Part shown: in pieces, positions 1-12,200 of the stretch
Position numbering within the stretch: position 1 is the first letter of the stretch
Layout of the letters: every line of letters begins with the position of its first letter
Assembly: GCF_037975245.1 (NCBI RefSeq)
Contig: NC_092573.1
Location: 6,141,501 to 6,205,500, forward strand
Origin: Apostichopus japonicus
Lineage: Eukaryota; Echinodermata; Holothuroidea; Aspidochirotida; Stichopodidae
Reading direction: 5' to 3'
DNA length: 64,000 nucleotides
Program-made: the position numbers and the translations under genes
Notes under the pieces: generated by a model
Seen by the model: only the letters and a program-made list of their open reading frames with translations
Database searches by the model: none
Told to the model about the DNA's origin: nothing

Positions 1-346
1 CCAGCAAAATCTAAGGGTATTCTTTTCCCCTATCAATTCATAGACATCAATTAAGAAAAAAAGAAAAAAGTTCAGTATTATTAAAAACATACCGCACGGT
101 AAGCATTTGCCAGAATTGTATTGTTTGGAGGTTCTGGTATATAGCCAACAAGTTAACAATTTGAATACTGTTTTGATAAGCAATTTTATATAGATTTGCT
201 AGTGCCTGGAGAGTGGTTCTGGGTGGATGAGTTTAGGGAAGTGCCCTGCAAATTCTGACAAAAGCCCAACCTTCCTAAATGCACAAATGACGCACAATAC
301 TATGAAAGGTTGCTTATTATATTTATACGTCATTGTTAGAACTTTG

Positions 347-411
347 ATATACATATATATATATATATATATATCAATAGTTATATATATATATACATAT
401 ATATATATATA
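347..411. repeat. (TA)n microsatellite
   Basis: Alternating TA/TATACA tract with interruptions (caatagt, aca). It creates spurious YIYIY open frames on both strands. Confidence 0.9.
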
Positions 412-3400
412 CATGTGTAATTAAAGGTATGCTTAAAGGTCATGTACTTATAGGTATGCTAAAGGTCATATAACAGTCATACAGGTTGGCATTGAATTTC
501 AGGCTCAGATTTGCGTTTATCTTTTTAATTGGCATGATGCCATGGGAAGTCTGCACAATTAAGTTTGCTATTTTCTGCCAGCTAAGACATCAAACGGAAT
601 ATAAACTGCATGACCAGTCGCATAACAATCATCATTAAGCAAATTAGATAATGAATTCAGTACTACCAGTCCTGTTCATATCTTAATATCAACGGTCTTT
701 AACATCACTAATTAGGCACCATTTTTCTAATTAATATTCCACTCCTCCTTCTTTTGGAGATAACCGATCTAATTTTTTGAGATAACTTAAGGCATCTGGG
801 CAGGGACAAGTTCTGAAGTTTTTGGTTACTTTGGAAACTTTTCTAGCAATTTTTATGTCCTAATATTTTAGACCAATATTTTTGACGTTTTTTTCTGTTA
901 GTTCAGATGTCAGTTCATTTGCCGCAATGAGAGACAAAATTTTACCAATTTAACAAATCTTTGGAAATTCCCCAAAATCTTTGTCAAATTTTATGATTCT
1001 ACTTTAGACGTGACTAATATAAAGGCTTCAATAAGCTTTCCTTTTCTTGATCATAAAGAGAAATAGTGTACATTTTCAGAGAACCAGCATTTTAATTTGC
1101 AAGTTGTAATTAACAATATTTACTGTTTTGATAGATTCATCGTAGTTTTCTGTAATCCGTTGTCAGATGGGCGTTTAATTGGTTGAACTTGAAAGAACAT
1201 TTTGTTGAGCACAAATTCCAAATCTATGAACTACTATAGTTTCATTGTTTGTAAAGAATACAAAGCATAATACGACAGTAGTACCTGCTGTTGCATTTCT
1301 GTCAATAAGATTTGTCGACGTGGCACTTCTATTGAAAGGAAATTCTGTAATTTAGCCTTAAAGTTGGTATCTGCAGCCTGTGGGTCGGTTAGTAAAATTA
1401 GAAACTAATTGTATGAATTAACAAGTATCACGTATCAAAAGGTTAAATTTTTACTGTAATTATTACCGTACATACTGACCAGCAAAGCTGTGTGTGTGTA
1501 ATCAACTAAGGTTTCATGAAACGGAGTTCTACGAGTTCTTATTGATATACAACACACACACAGTTTATACTTTCTTGCAGGTTTTTTGTTTCTTTATTTC
1601 TCTCTACAATATTAAAAGTTTGAGATAGGCTGGGCCAAATTCTAAACAGCATCATCTAAACATGATCGCTTGAGCCTTTACAGGAATACATGTAAATAAT
1701 TAGTCTTTACACCCAGCCACGGTGACACTCCCTCAGCTGGGATCATCATATAAAACTCAATAAGAAAACAAAGTCTCATATGAACATGTTTTTTTTTTTC
1801 GTTGGTTCAATCGAATGCAATCTACAGATTAGTCAAAGAAATGCTTTTAATTGAATGATCAGGAAGGGTGCTCACCTGGTGCTTACGTGTTAATTTATGA
1901 ATATAAAGGAACAATGTAAATTACTGTAGTTATACAAGAGTTAATAGGATTTATAATACCTTGGATAATTAAGATTATAAATTTGGACCTGCACTGCAGC
2001 ATATTATTCCAAAGATTTAGCAAATTTTAAAAGCTGAGTATCATCTATGATGGTACGTTGAATGTAGTTTGAATGTAGTTCAGCAGTGTTAAACTTATTA
2101 ATGTCATATGCCTAGTGTTGTCAATAACCTGTACTGCAACAGCAGTCTAGTTCCCCATGCACACCGTCTCTAGCTCTTTAAGTCAATCAGCTCAGGATCT
2201 CTACTTTAAACTTGATTTGAATTTACTAATAGGGATGGACTTTCCTTTAATTCCCTATCAGCTCCCAATGTAGTCTTTAATTCATTCAAAGGTTTTAATC
2301 AAGGCATATCAAAGCCATTTCAATTAAATGGACAATAGTGTGCTGTGGTGTGTTTGTTTGAGAGGGGGGGGGGGGGGTATTCAACAGTGGTAGCAGACTG
2401 GACAATGGTATTTATTAAGTGCTGTAATTCTTTGTTATCTAATCAATATACTTGACCTACAATAGAACATCTGCTCTAAAAGTGTTCACAATTGTTACAA
2501 CTATCAGGACGCCACATTAAAGGGAAACTAACCACTAATTATTCATTCAGGTTTGAACATTGGGAGGATTTGGCTAATTTAAAGGTCAGCTGATGTCATT
2601 GGCCTTGTTCTCAACATGCTTATGAGCATTGTACACTGCATGCTAAACCGAGGACAGGTATATATGATAGACTATATATACTCAGCAGCTGAAAGTAATT
2701 ATCAAACTAGTTGCGATATTTCAACCGATATGTCCCTAATTCCCTTTAAGCTATGTATCCAAGTCAAAGCAAAAGTTAATCCAAAGTATAAATATTCTCA
2801 CCATAAATACTTCCTTCTGCCCTTGCATTGAAACTGCTATTTTATCATGTTTTTGGCCTTTCACAATTTCACCGGTCATATTACTGAACAGGTAATATAT
2901 TGCCAAAGGCAAGTTTTTTTTCTATCCAGTCTTTATAACTAAGATATAAGAGCTAGACGGACCAGCTGAACTTGTTTTTAATGTACAATGTATTATTTAG
3001 CCACCGTAGGAACGCACCTTATGATCTAACCTACAGCTACATTTTGGGAATCTCATGAAATCTGCCAGATTTTACAAAATTGGTTAAATTTTAATGAAAA
3101 GTTCAAAATAAGAAGGATCTGTGTAATCATTATTTTCTTGGGAGAAAATTAGACTGCTGTTATTTATCTTCACAGAAATGCATGACATTGGTAAATTACA
3201 CTCATTTAAAGTTTATTCCGTTACAAATTGTGACATGTAAATTCTATCAAATTTTTCATACTGTATAATGTTTGACACAGTCTGTCTGTTATCATGAAAG
3301 ACCCGAGATTTAAGACTGAAATGTAGGTTTCTGTGTCACCCTGGATAAACCCAAACTTTGTTTTCTGTAACTTCTCAAGGATTGCAAAGCAAAAGTAAAT

Positions 3401-3540
3401 CCATACAGGATGTCAACTATACCAGATCTAAATGTGACCATATGTTATTTTGTGGTTTGAAACAATTGTCCTTTCATTAATCAGAACAGAAAAGACAAAT
3501 AAAATTTGTGTTCTTAATTTAGCTCTACCAACTAGGAAAA

Positions 3541-3795
3541 TATTAAATACTCATTAAGCAGCCGGAGATCATGGGAAGCTGATCGCAATGATAGTGGTAT
3601 CAAAACACTCGCTGGACATTCTCGAGCAATAAAATCTAATCCACACCTTCCACGCAAACCCGGCCGAATGTAGGGTGTGCGTGCAGAGGCATTAATCTCC
3701 AAGGCGACAGATATCAAACCAGCCCAATAATGGTTTCCAAACAAGAATGGCGGTGTAACCCCGGGAGGACATATTTTATTTATAAAGATTAATTC
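3541..3795. promoter_or_regulatory. Candidate cis-regulatory block with TAATCY motifs
   Basis: This 250-bp stretch is unique-looking and richer in GC than its surroundings. It contains TAATCC (in tctaatccacacc), TAATCT (in cattaatctcc), the related gattaattcc, and Ets-like ttcc cores. TAATCC/T is the Otx/Gsc-type homeodomain core, and those factors act in the same embryonic network as dri in sea urchins (family knowledge). Regulatory function is inference only. Confidence 0.25.
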
Positions 3796-6214
3796 CTGCA
3801 TTGGTTTTTGTTTTCACAGTAGGAACAATCAAGGTTATTAAATATTCTCCTTATGATATCGCAACTAGTAACAAGCCAATTCCAGGAAGTCAGATTTGCC
3901 TGTTGGGAAGTGAAGGAGATCCCTTGGGCACTGATAAAGTTGCTGCTGTTTGCCATTCTTTTTTCCTCGATTTGTTGTTTTAGAGATTACCATTTTTCCC
4001 TTTCTTTTTCTTGTTTAATATCCCCCATTGTTTTTTGATGATCAGGTGCCGCCAATTGTAAACTTGCACATGTTCAGAAACTGGGTTTCGATGATGCCAA
4101 AGCTAGCATCACATGCCGATGTTATTTAACCAATTCTGTTTCCTCCACCGAAATATAAATTATTCTCTGTAATATACAGTGAACTTCCACACTTTTTCTT
4201 TCCACAAAAAGAATGCACTAAGACAGCCACACCGTAAATATGTACAATGAAGTGCTGTATAAGCTACATGTTTGCCACAGTTTATATATCATTACATATA
4301 TACTGTAGGTAATGAACATGCAGTATATACATAGGCCTACATATATAAATATATATTGTCAATTAAAAGAAAATATCTTCAGAAATTTCAGTGTATGATT
4401 AGCTCTCCCTGTGAAGATAAGAATAAAAATAGTTAGAAGATAAAACCTGAACACTAAGGAAAGGTTATACCAAACAAAAAACAGAAACAAAACGTAAGTC
4501 AAATAGTTGCTACACAAGTTTCTTATTAATACTGTAGTTTAATCTATGTTTTATGTTTTACCTATAGTTTTGATATCATATATTACACTTTGCTTACATG
4601 TCTCTGCACAACTGCAGCATAGACTCTCTCTACCACTACCTCTACTGTAGAGTGAACTGTTATTCTATTTTACACTGCATAAGCTGCTTTTAGTGACCGG
4701 CCAGTACTGCCATGGGTATGTTTAACCCTACCCCTCATCCTACCACAAAGTGCTTCAATAGTAGGTTATTTCTGCTGGAGTGTGTTAGCTATTCTAATCC
4801 TTGTGTTTGGATTACATTGTGTTTGTTGGCCACAGAATAATATTTTCTGATGTAAAAGGTGTGTATTGTTAGTGATGCTGAAGATGGAGAAGTATATGTA
4901 CAAAAAAGCCTCAAAAGTACAGATCTGCATGTAAAGGGAAAAGAGCCCCCCCTTGACCCACCCACCCCCACCAACCCCTCTCCCATGCCCCATACTACAT
5001 GTTTATACAGATACAGGGAGTAATTTCATTTTCAAGTTTTGTGTAGTAGCTTTGAAGGCAGATAAGACTCTCTTATAGAATACTATATAGTATAAATCCT
5101 GTCACATATAAAAACCTGCTCTTCATCTTTGCCCTTGTATTGAGGTTTTTCACGTGGCATCATTCACTAGTTTTCACACCACGTGATCAATTTTTCTGCA
5201 GGGGCAAAATCACCTCTTCCCACACTGACTTACTACGTAAATTTGAATTCAAACGATGGTTTCTAAATAACTGTAACAATATTTCAGGTAAATATTGCTA
5301 TATTTGGTTCAGCAGACATCAAATCAAACCCTAATATCTGCATATATTTCAATTTTTTTTGTTTTGCAAATGGAGGAAAACCAGCAAAGTAAAGGACAGT
5401 ATAGTCCATTGAGCACATTGAGCACAACGATAAAGAGAGGCTCTTTTGACCGTCAGTCACTACGCATGATTTGCACTAAGTCTGAAAATATGACATCAGT
5501 GAAAAACCTCTATAGCACTTTCTCAGTTTTCCATACAGTAGCATTTTGGGATATTGGATTAGTTATTCCATTATTATTAATTATTGTTGTATTTCTCTCC
5601 CAGCTATGTTTTCTTCCTTGTGATAAATTTTGCCAACATTCAATATTCCTTTGGTTACAGCAATATATGTTTGATCTAGCTTTAATGCATTACATTATTA
5701 ACAGTATTATATATACAGAGCAACTCAGTGTTTAATGATAAGCCAATTGTAAATGTTTCCTTGAGAGGTCATAGGCAGACGAAGGATGGCACTTTCTGTA
5801 CTTTTGTTTACAGACGTGGAAGAAGATAGTTTTGATACTGTTTTATTTTATTTTGTTCATTTATATAAGCAATTCCCCCTCCTCCCCCTTCACCGTAAAA
5901 ATAGAAAATGGAATCTCATTTTTTTGTTTAGTCCATAATTACAACTGAGCAAAAAATAAATTAAAAGTGAAAAAAACCTCAAACAGTTTTGTTTCCTCAT
6001 CTCCATGATATATATTAAAGCTTTTTTTTTTTCAAACTATATAAATGATAACTTTAATTTCAATAAAAAGAATTGCTTTCATTTCCATGTTTCATTATAA
6101 TCACACTGCTCAACTTAAATTGGGCATGACATTCTAAATATTCTAATAAACCCAGAATATATGGGGGTTTTTTGTGACAGATATTATGTTTCTTGTTTTG
6201 TTTTCTCTTTTCAG

Positions 6215-6287
6215 CTTTATGAGCTCTCAGACATGGCAGGCAGGAGAGAATTTCTGGATGATCTGTTTTCATTCATGCAAAAGCGAG
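6215..6287 (+). CDS. ARID3: ARID3 exon: start of ARID domain in this window
   Basis: Acceptor tttctcttttcag ends at 6214 and donor gtaatg starts at 6288. It encodes LYELSDMAGRREFLDDLFSF plus MQKR and the first base of Gly. The codon before LYELSD must lie in an upstream exon, since ARID3 proteins have a Q-F-K-Q type segment there. The loop reads DMAGRRE, where family members usually have an acidic/basic DDPKRKE-like sequence, so this loop is divergent while the following FLDDLFSFMQKRG is not. Length 73 nt, phase 0 in, phase 1 out. Confidence 0.93.
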
Positions 6288-9200
6288 GTAATGTACTGAA
6301 ATTTAGCTCTTAAGTTTTGCTTTCCCCCAATAATAAGTACTGTTAATAATCATATGTTTAATCCCTCTCTATATTTTAAATGCTCCTCAAAATCTCGAAC
6401 TGTCAAAATGCACTTTTATGGTATCGAGTTCAAATAGTAATTCCCTGGATTCCTTATCGTCTCAAAGCTGCAGTTGTCAATTGTTACAGTACTTGCTGAG
6501 ACAGAGTAACATGAAAAAACAGCTTTCAATTAATATTAACTGATATTGATCTTATACAGTCTATGTATATATGTCATGTTTGTGTGCATTTTCCTTATTA
6601 TTTCCTTCCATTTTTTTTGGGGGGGGGGGGGGAGAGGAGGGCTGGGGAAAAGGGGAAGAGGTGCAGATTACACATTTCTCCTATAGGTGTCTTCTAAATT
6701 ATAACTTCACATATTAATATTCACTGATGTTTATCATGTACAGTCTTATGTTTGTGTGTATGATGTACGTGTGTGCATTTTGCTCATTATTCCCTTTTTC
6801 CTTGGGGGCGTGGGGGGGGGGGGGGAATGGGCTGCGGATTCCACAGTTCCTTAGAGTTCCAAAGAGGTGTCTTCTTGTATCAATTCTAACATTCCCATCA
6901 AATAAAAAGTGCGGTACCGTTTCATTTAGCATCAAAGAGAGATCCCTGAAATGGCTTCATTCCAGGCCACTTTACAACAGGATGGCATTCATTGGTGCAT
7001 AGTGCATCTAATCAGTATAAATTGCCAACACTTCTCAGAACAATGTCGACCTAATTCCGATGAATCTACCTGGCATTCCTGCGGATTGTAATTGGCCCGC
7101 CTCTGATCATAATGTCGGTTTTATATGTGCATTTGTGAGGCTTCTAAAGCTCTTCATTCAATGAAAACAGAATCTCATCTCTCCGATTCTCAAGAGCCCA
7201 TGGTCTAAAGATGAGTGTGTTTCTGAATGGACCACCAGGCATTAGGACATTTGTTCGTCTGATCAGGTCTCTTTCTTCTTCAGAAACTAGGTTTATGTCA
7301 CAATTCCCCCTTTTGATACTGTCCAATGGCTCTCAGAGGTTTTTTTTCTTTTCTTTTTTTTAATCCCAGTTTTCTTTTTCTATTCTTCTTTCTTGTAACA
7401 ATTGGGAGGTCTAATTACAGATTTTAGAGCTGGGAGTTACTTGCCCTTATTATAAATTTGTGGTCCTCCCAGCAATCACTTTATGTGGCCTTGTTAAAGA
7501 GATAAAAGCTACTACTTGACACCCATTTTCAAAACATCCTCGTGGGCCCATTTCTATGTATACTGAGAATGTTAAAACGTGGTGGAGTGTTTGGCAAACA
7601 AAACTAAGGCAGCGAATAATATCAATGAGCGCGATAATCAGGCGCTTTGGGGCAAACTGGCAACGCATATTAATGAGATTGGAGTAGATCACTTCAGATT
7701 TGGAATCTACTGTTATAAAAAAAAATGTATAGACTTTTCGGTGAATTAGAATAAAGATGGTATGTTGAAAAGGGATTTAAAGAAAGGCTACATCTTGTTT
7801 GTGATGGAGTTTCCACGATTGACAGGATTCTCAAAATACTTGAGTCTTTCTTAAAGCCAAAGAGAGAGAGAGAGAGACAAGAGTTTGGATTGTAAAAGAA
7901 TGTAAAGTATTAGCTGCATGATCTCTCACTGAGTGTGTGATCAAGACAGATGTTGCAAAGAGGGAGGTCACCGTTGAATCAGTAAGTGGATGTTACTCCC
8001 AAGAGTCGCGACTGCTTAGAATCTAAGCTTGGACCTAGCAGAATTATTACTCCTTTGGAACTGAATAATTTACATCAGTCCGTTCTTACCTCCTCTGATT
8101 TGAGGTCTTAAAGAGACAGAAATGTAACAATAGCTTCTGATGATAGTTGTTAACCTTGTGATCATGTTAGTTTTTATTCCTATGAGACTTCTCCTTTAAA
8201 TCCAGGGGGGGGGGGCATCCACTCACACGCTCACAAACTTACTTGGTACTTATTCATTGCAGCCTATAGGATCTGAAATGACTACTTTGGACAGATTCTA
8301 ATTTTTATGTCAAAGTCTGAGAAAATAAACAAATTTCAGTACTAATACCCAATAATTTTCCTTGGCTTTACATCAGGATTTAAAGATAAATAAAGTCATT
8401 GTTAAATGTCTGGAATGCTCCTTTAAGGCTAAATTGAGAATGAATTCAGCTTCTGTGTGTCCTTATTGTTAATGACACGCAACATTGAGTGACTTAGACT
8501 TAGCTGTCCATCCACTTTAAGTAATGTGCCTCAGATTTTTAAAGGGGATCATAACTTTCAAACATGAAATGTGTACAAAATCAAAGTATTTACTTTGTTA
8601 ATGTAGATTTAGAACATTTTACTGGTAGTCCAAAGTATCTGTCACTTTGTTCTCAACAAGACAAAACTTCCTTTGTTTTGCGCTGGCATTTTGCCAAAAT
8701 TTATCTAATAAATTTACGAGGAAGCTTCCATAAATTGAGTTTGTTTTCACTGGCTCACATCACATGAGCTTAATACAAACTTTTGGTTTTGGCAAAATAT
8801 GGAATTTTCCAGATGAACAAATATTGACATGGATAGCAACTATTTTCTATCAGATATTTTATTACAATGTCTCACAAAATTAAAATTGTTTTCACAGTGC
8901 TGACAAGTTTTGCTTTCTTCTGATTTTTTTCCAGTTCAAATGTTTTGGAAAAACCAATTAAACAAGCAAAAGTCAAAGTGGAGAAATATACTCAGATATG
9001 GATAATTACATCTAACCTTGTCGAGAGATAATTGGTTTCATTTTCAATGCATATTCAGTGATATCTTCTGTGGGAAATTGCAGTAAATATGATTTGCTAG
9101 CGAAAGGCAGCGAATTCATTGTTTGATTGAACATCTGTCAGCTATCCCCAACTGCTTAGCTTATTAAATATACAGGTGTTAAAAGCACCCAGTAATTATA

Positions 9201-12200
9201 ACGACAAAACTTTAATATTGGCTCAAAAGAGTGTAATTTACAGAATATAACTCACTTCATGGTATTTCAGTTTCAGTTCATTGTGTAATATAACTTTCAA
9301 ACAATTTTAAATATATTTAAGAAAATGATTGAATAACAATAATTCTAGTGAAAAAAAAGCAAAAAGAGAGCAATAAAAATAGCAGTGTAAAACATAACAG
9401 GTAAATCATGTGAACATATCGTCTGTAAAGCGCTTTGAGACCTATTGCTGGTGTAAAGCGCTATATAAAACTGGAATATTATGATTATTATTATTATGAT
9501 CATGAAGGAAAGTGTTTAATTTACATCAAGTATTAAAGTATAGCCCATGCATCACGAATCCTTCCAAAAGCGACTAGCTAGATTGACATTCAGGAACGGC
9601 TTCACATTTTCATCTTTCCATTCGAAGCACAGTAACTTGATTTCAAAAGAGATCTTTGAGGCCGGTATTGTTCACTCTTCATGTTGTTACATTTCCTGTA
9701 CATTGTCTACAATTCACGAGGGAGGAAGGATCATGGAAGGGAGGCTGAGAATCAGTGAAAGAGTTATATCCGGAGTTTGTATTTGAAACATTTTGATCCT
9801 TGGTGATTCTTTGTCTGCCTATCAATGACCCAAACTTATTGTCCTCTTCAAATTTAATTCAAGAGGTGTGAGGAGAGGGTGTTTGATGCTTCTCTGACAT
9901 CTGTTAATCTGCACGAATTATTGATGAGATTCCGTCCCTAACATCTGTTTTCCTTTCTTGTTTTCTGTTCCGAGATTGATCAGGGGGGGGGGGGGCTAAA
10001 CTTGTATTATTGTGCAGTAGATCTATGGGTCTAGTACTTCTTTTGATATCTACTGCATTCGACATGCAAGGGCCTTTGTGCTAAGTGCCTGGTATCAGTC
10101 AGATTACAAGGTACCGTTTGTCTCCATCTTATGTTTTCCATTATCTGTGTGATGTTGTTGGAGAGTTTATACAAACCCTTTGATGAATAATTGATGATAT
10201 CGGGGTTTTATACAAGTGCGTGACCATGTGGATCGAGAATTAAACGTTATTGGGTCCTACGATCAATACTGTTTCTAGTACTGTACAAATGCTTGTTGTT
10301 AATAACACTGTAGCCTAGTATAAAAATTGAGTTATTAGCCCCCCCCCCCCCCTCCTTATCCTCCATCTGTCAGGAATTCAGGTACTTAATTTGCTAAATG
10401 TTATTGACAACTTAAATATTCTGTCGACCTACTGTGGATCCAACAGAATTGTGGGAACTAGCTTTTCAGATCTGAATTGCCTTCGATTAATGAATTCTGT
10501 GTCAATAAAGAAAGCATTCTGTAATTGACATTACAGCTTTGACTAAAATTAACATTAATACTGTGCAACAATTCTTTTTGAAGAATAATATCGAGAGCCA
10601 TTTCTCAGTCATACTGTACATACACACATTGACAGCATATATATTTTTCATGAAATAGAAGTTTCAGTAAAAGTTTAATAAAACTAAAAGTAAGCAATAA
10701 GACATCATACTATATTTACTGTAATTCAGGTGTAAACAGCAAGGAATATATAATAATATGTGTACACATAGAAAACTCACAAGTAATACATAAATGAGAC
10801 GCAATATGGTAAAACTATGATGCAACATGCTAATGTCAATAAATGTGGTACTGTAACCATCTGGTACAACGTAATTATTTAAATATTCATAAATAACGAT
10901 AAAAATATAGGTAATAAAAATATTTAAAAAATAAAACATTAATTGACACACACACTCAGAAAAGAACAGAGCAAAGAAACATGAAACAGAATGTATACAC
11001 ATGACATAGTTTGTGTAATGTATACACATGGTCCCATATTTAGGCCATTGCATCACAAGTAACATTAATAGTTTCAGATTATGTGTCCTACTCAGGGTCA
11101 TATTATAGCTAGACTTTTTTTCCTTTTTTTTGGGGGGGGGGGGGGGGTTTGGGGGGCGAAAGCTTTTCCAGAGGATAAGCCAGAACCTGCTTTCTAAGAA
11201 ACACTTTTTTCAGACCATTTCTTTGTGGGAGGGAGGGCAGAAAAGTTTTTGGGAAAGGCTTAAGGCCCATCCTCCTCCCCCTCCCCCTGCTCCTCTGGCT
11301 AAGCGGTCAGTCTTAATTTATACTAGGCAATCCAAATTGAAGACCATCCTTAAAGATAATTCCATTGGGTGGTTTCTGTGCCTAAAGTTGCTGTATGTGT
11401 AGCCTGTAATTACTATAGAGCCTGAACTATGATCACCTTTTTGTGTGGGGGGGAGGTGGATGGGGGGTGTGGGAGGGGGAGGGTTACACAGACATTTTGC
11501 CACTTTAAGAACAGTCATCAGTACATTGATTGACCTGGCCAAATTTTAGCACACTAAAAATTGCTAGATTTCAAAATGATATATTCCTTGAGGTTCTGAT
11601 AATCTTCTCATTTAGCACAGACATCATGCCGGAGGATGTGTCAAATATTAAATATTAATAAGTACCTGAACAGTGAACTGATAGTAAAAGTAAAGTAAAG
11701 TAAAACTTGATTACTCCATAAATGGAAAAAGGAGAGAGAAGTCTATTAAGGCAGTAAAAATGATGCTTGTAGAAATTTAATCATGGGTGACTACTATCTA
11801 AATTTCTAGCATATTTGGGGCATTAAACTAATTGACCGTTAACTTCAGCACTTATTTATATTTGATGATTTATAATTGTGTGAAAGTCCGGCTTGGATTT
11901 GGGTCACTTTATTTACCAGGTCAGTTCAGTACAGTCCTATGACCTTACAAGACCACGGTGTCACCCAAATAATCACCAGACTAGAAGAACTTGATCATTG
12001 CAGTTTAAATCTATTGATTACCTAATCTAAAGAGCAGTGAACTTGTAGGTTTTATGCTGGAATGAACAGATTCCTAATAGCTCTTTAACCACATAGGCAT
12101 ATAACATGTAGGATCAATTTAAAGATCTAATATCATAGTTGAATAGGATAATACAATATGACTGTTTTTTTTTGTTTTTATAAATAGACTGATTAACCTT

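Larger units (their letters stand above)
1..6214. other. Non-coding DNA upstream of the first visible ARID3 exon
   Basis: This is probably an ARID3 intron. It is AT-rich with no exon I can support. It contains a (TA)n tract near 347-411, a 14-base G run at 2364-2377, and a non-repetitive, less AT-rich block at about 3541-3795. Open frames here, such as those near 3801-4038 and 5295-5735, are low complexity or hydrophobic and lack recognisable domains. Confidence 0.5.

Noticed and set aside
5295-5735. 146-codon open frame with hydrophobic stretches
   Set aside because: No recognisable family, AT-driven composition and no splice or expression evidence; placed in an intron of ARID3.
10664-11101. 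145-codon open frame on the minus strand
   Set aside because: Hydrophobic, Tyr/Leu/Phe-rich translation of AT-rich intron DNA without a recognisable domain.
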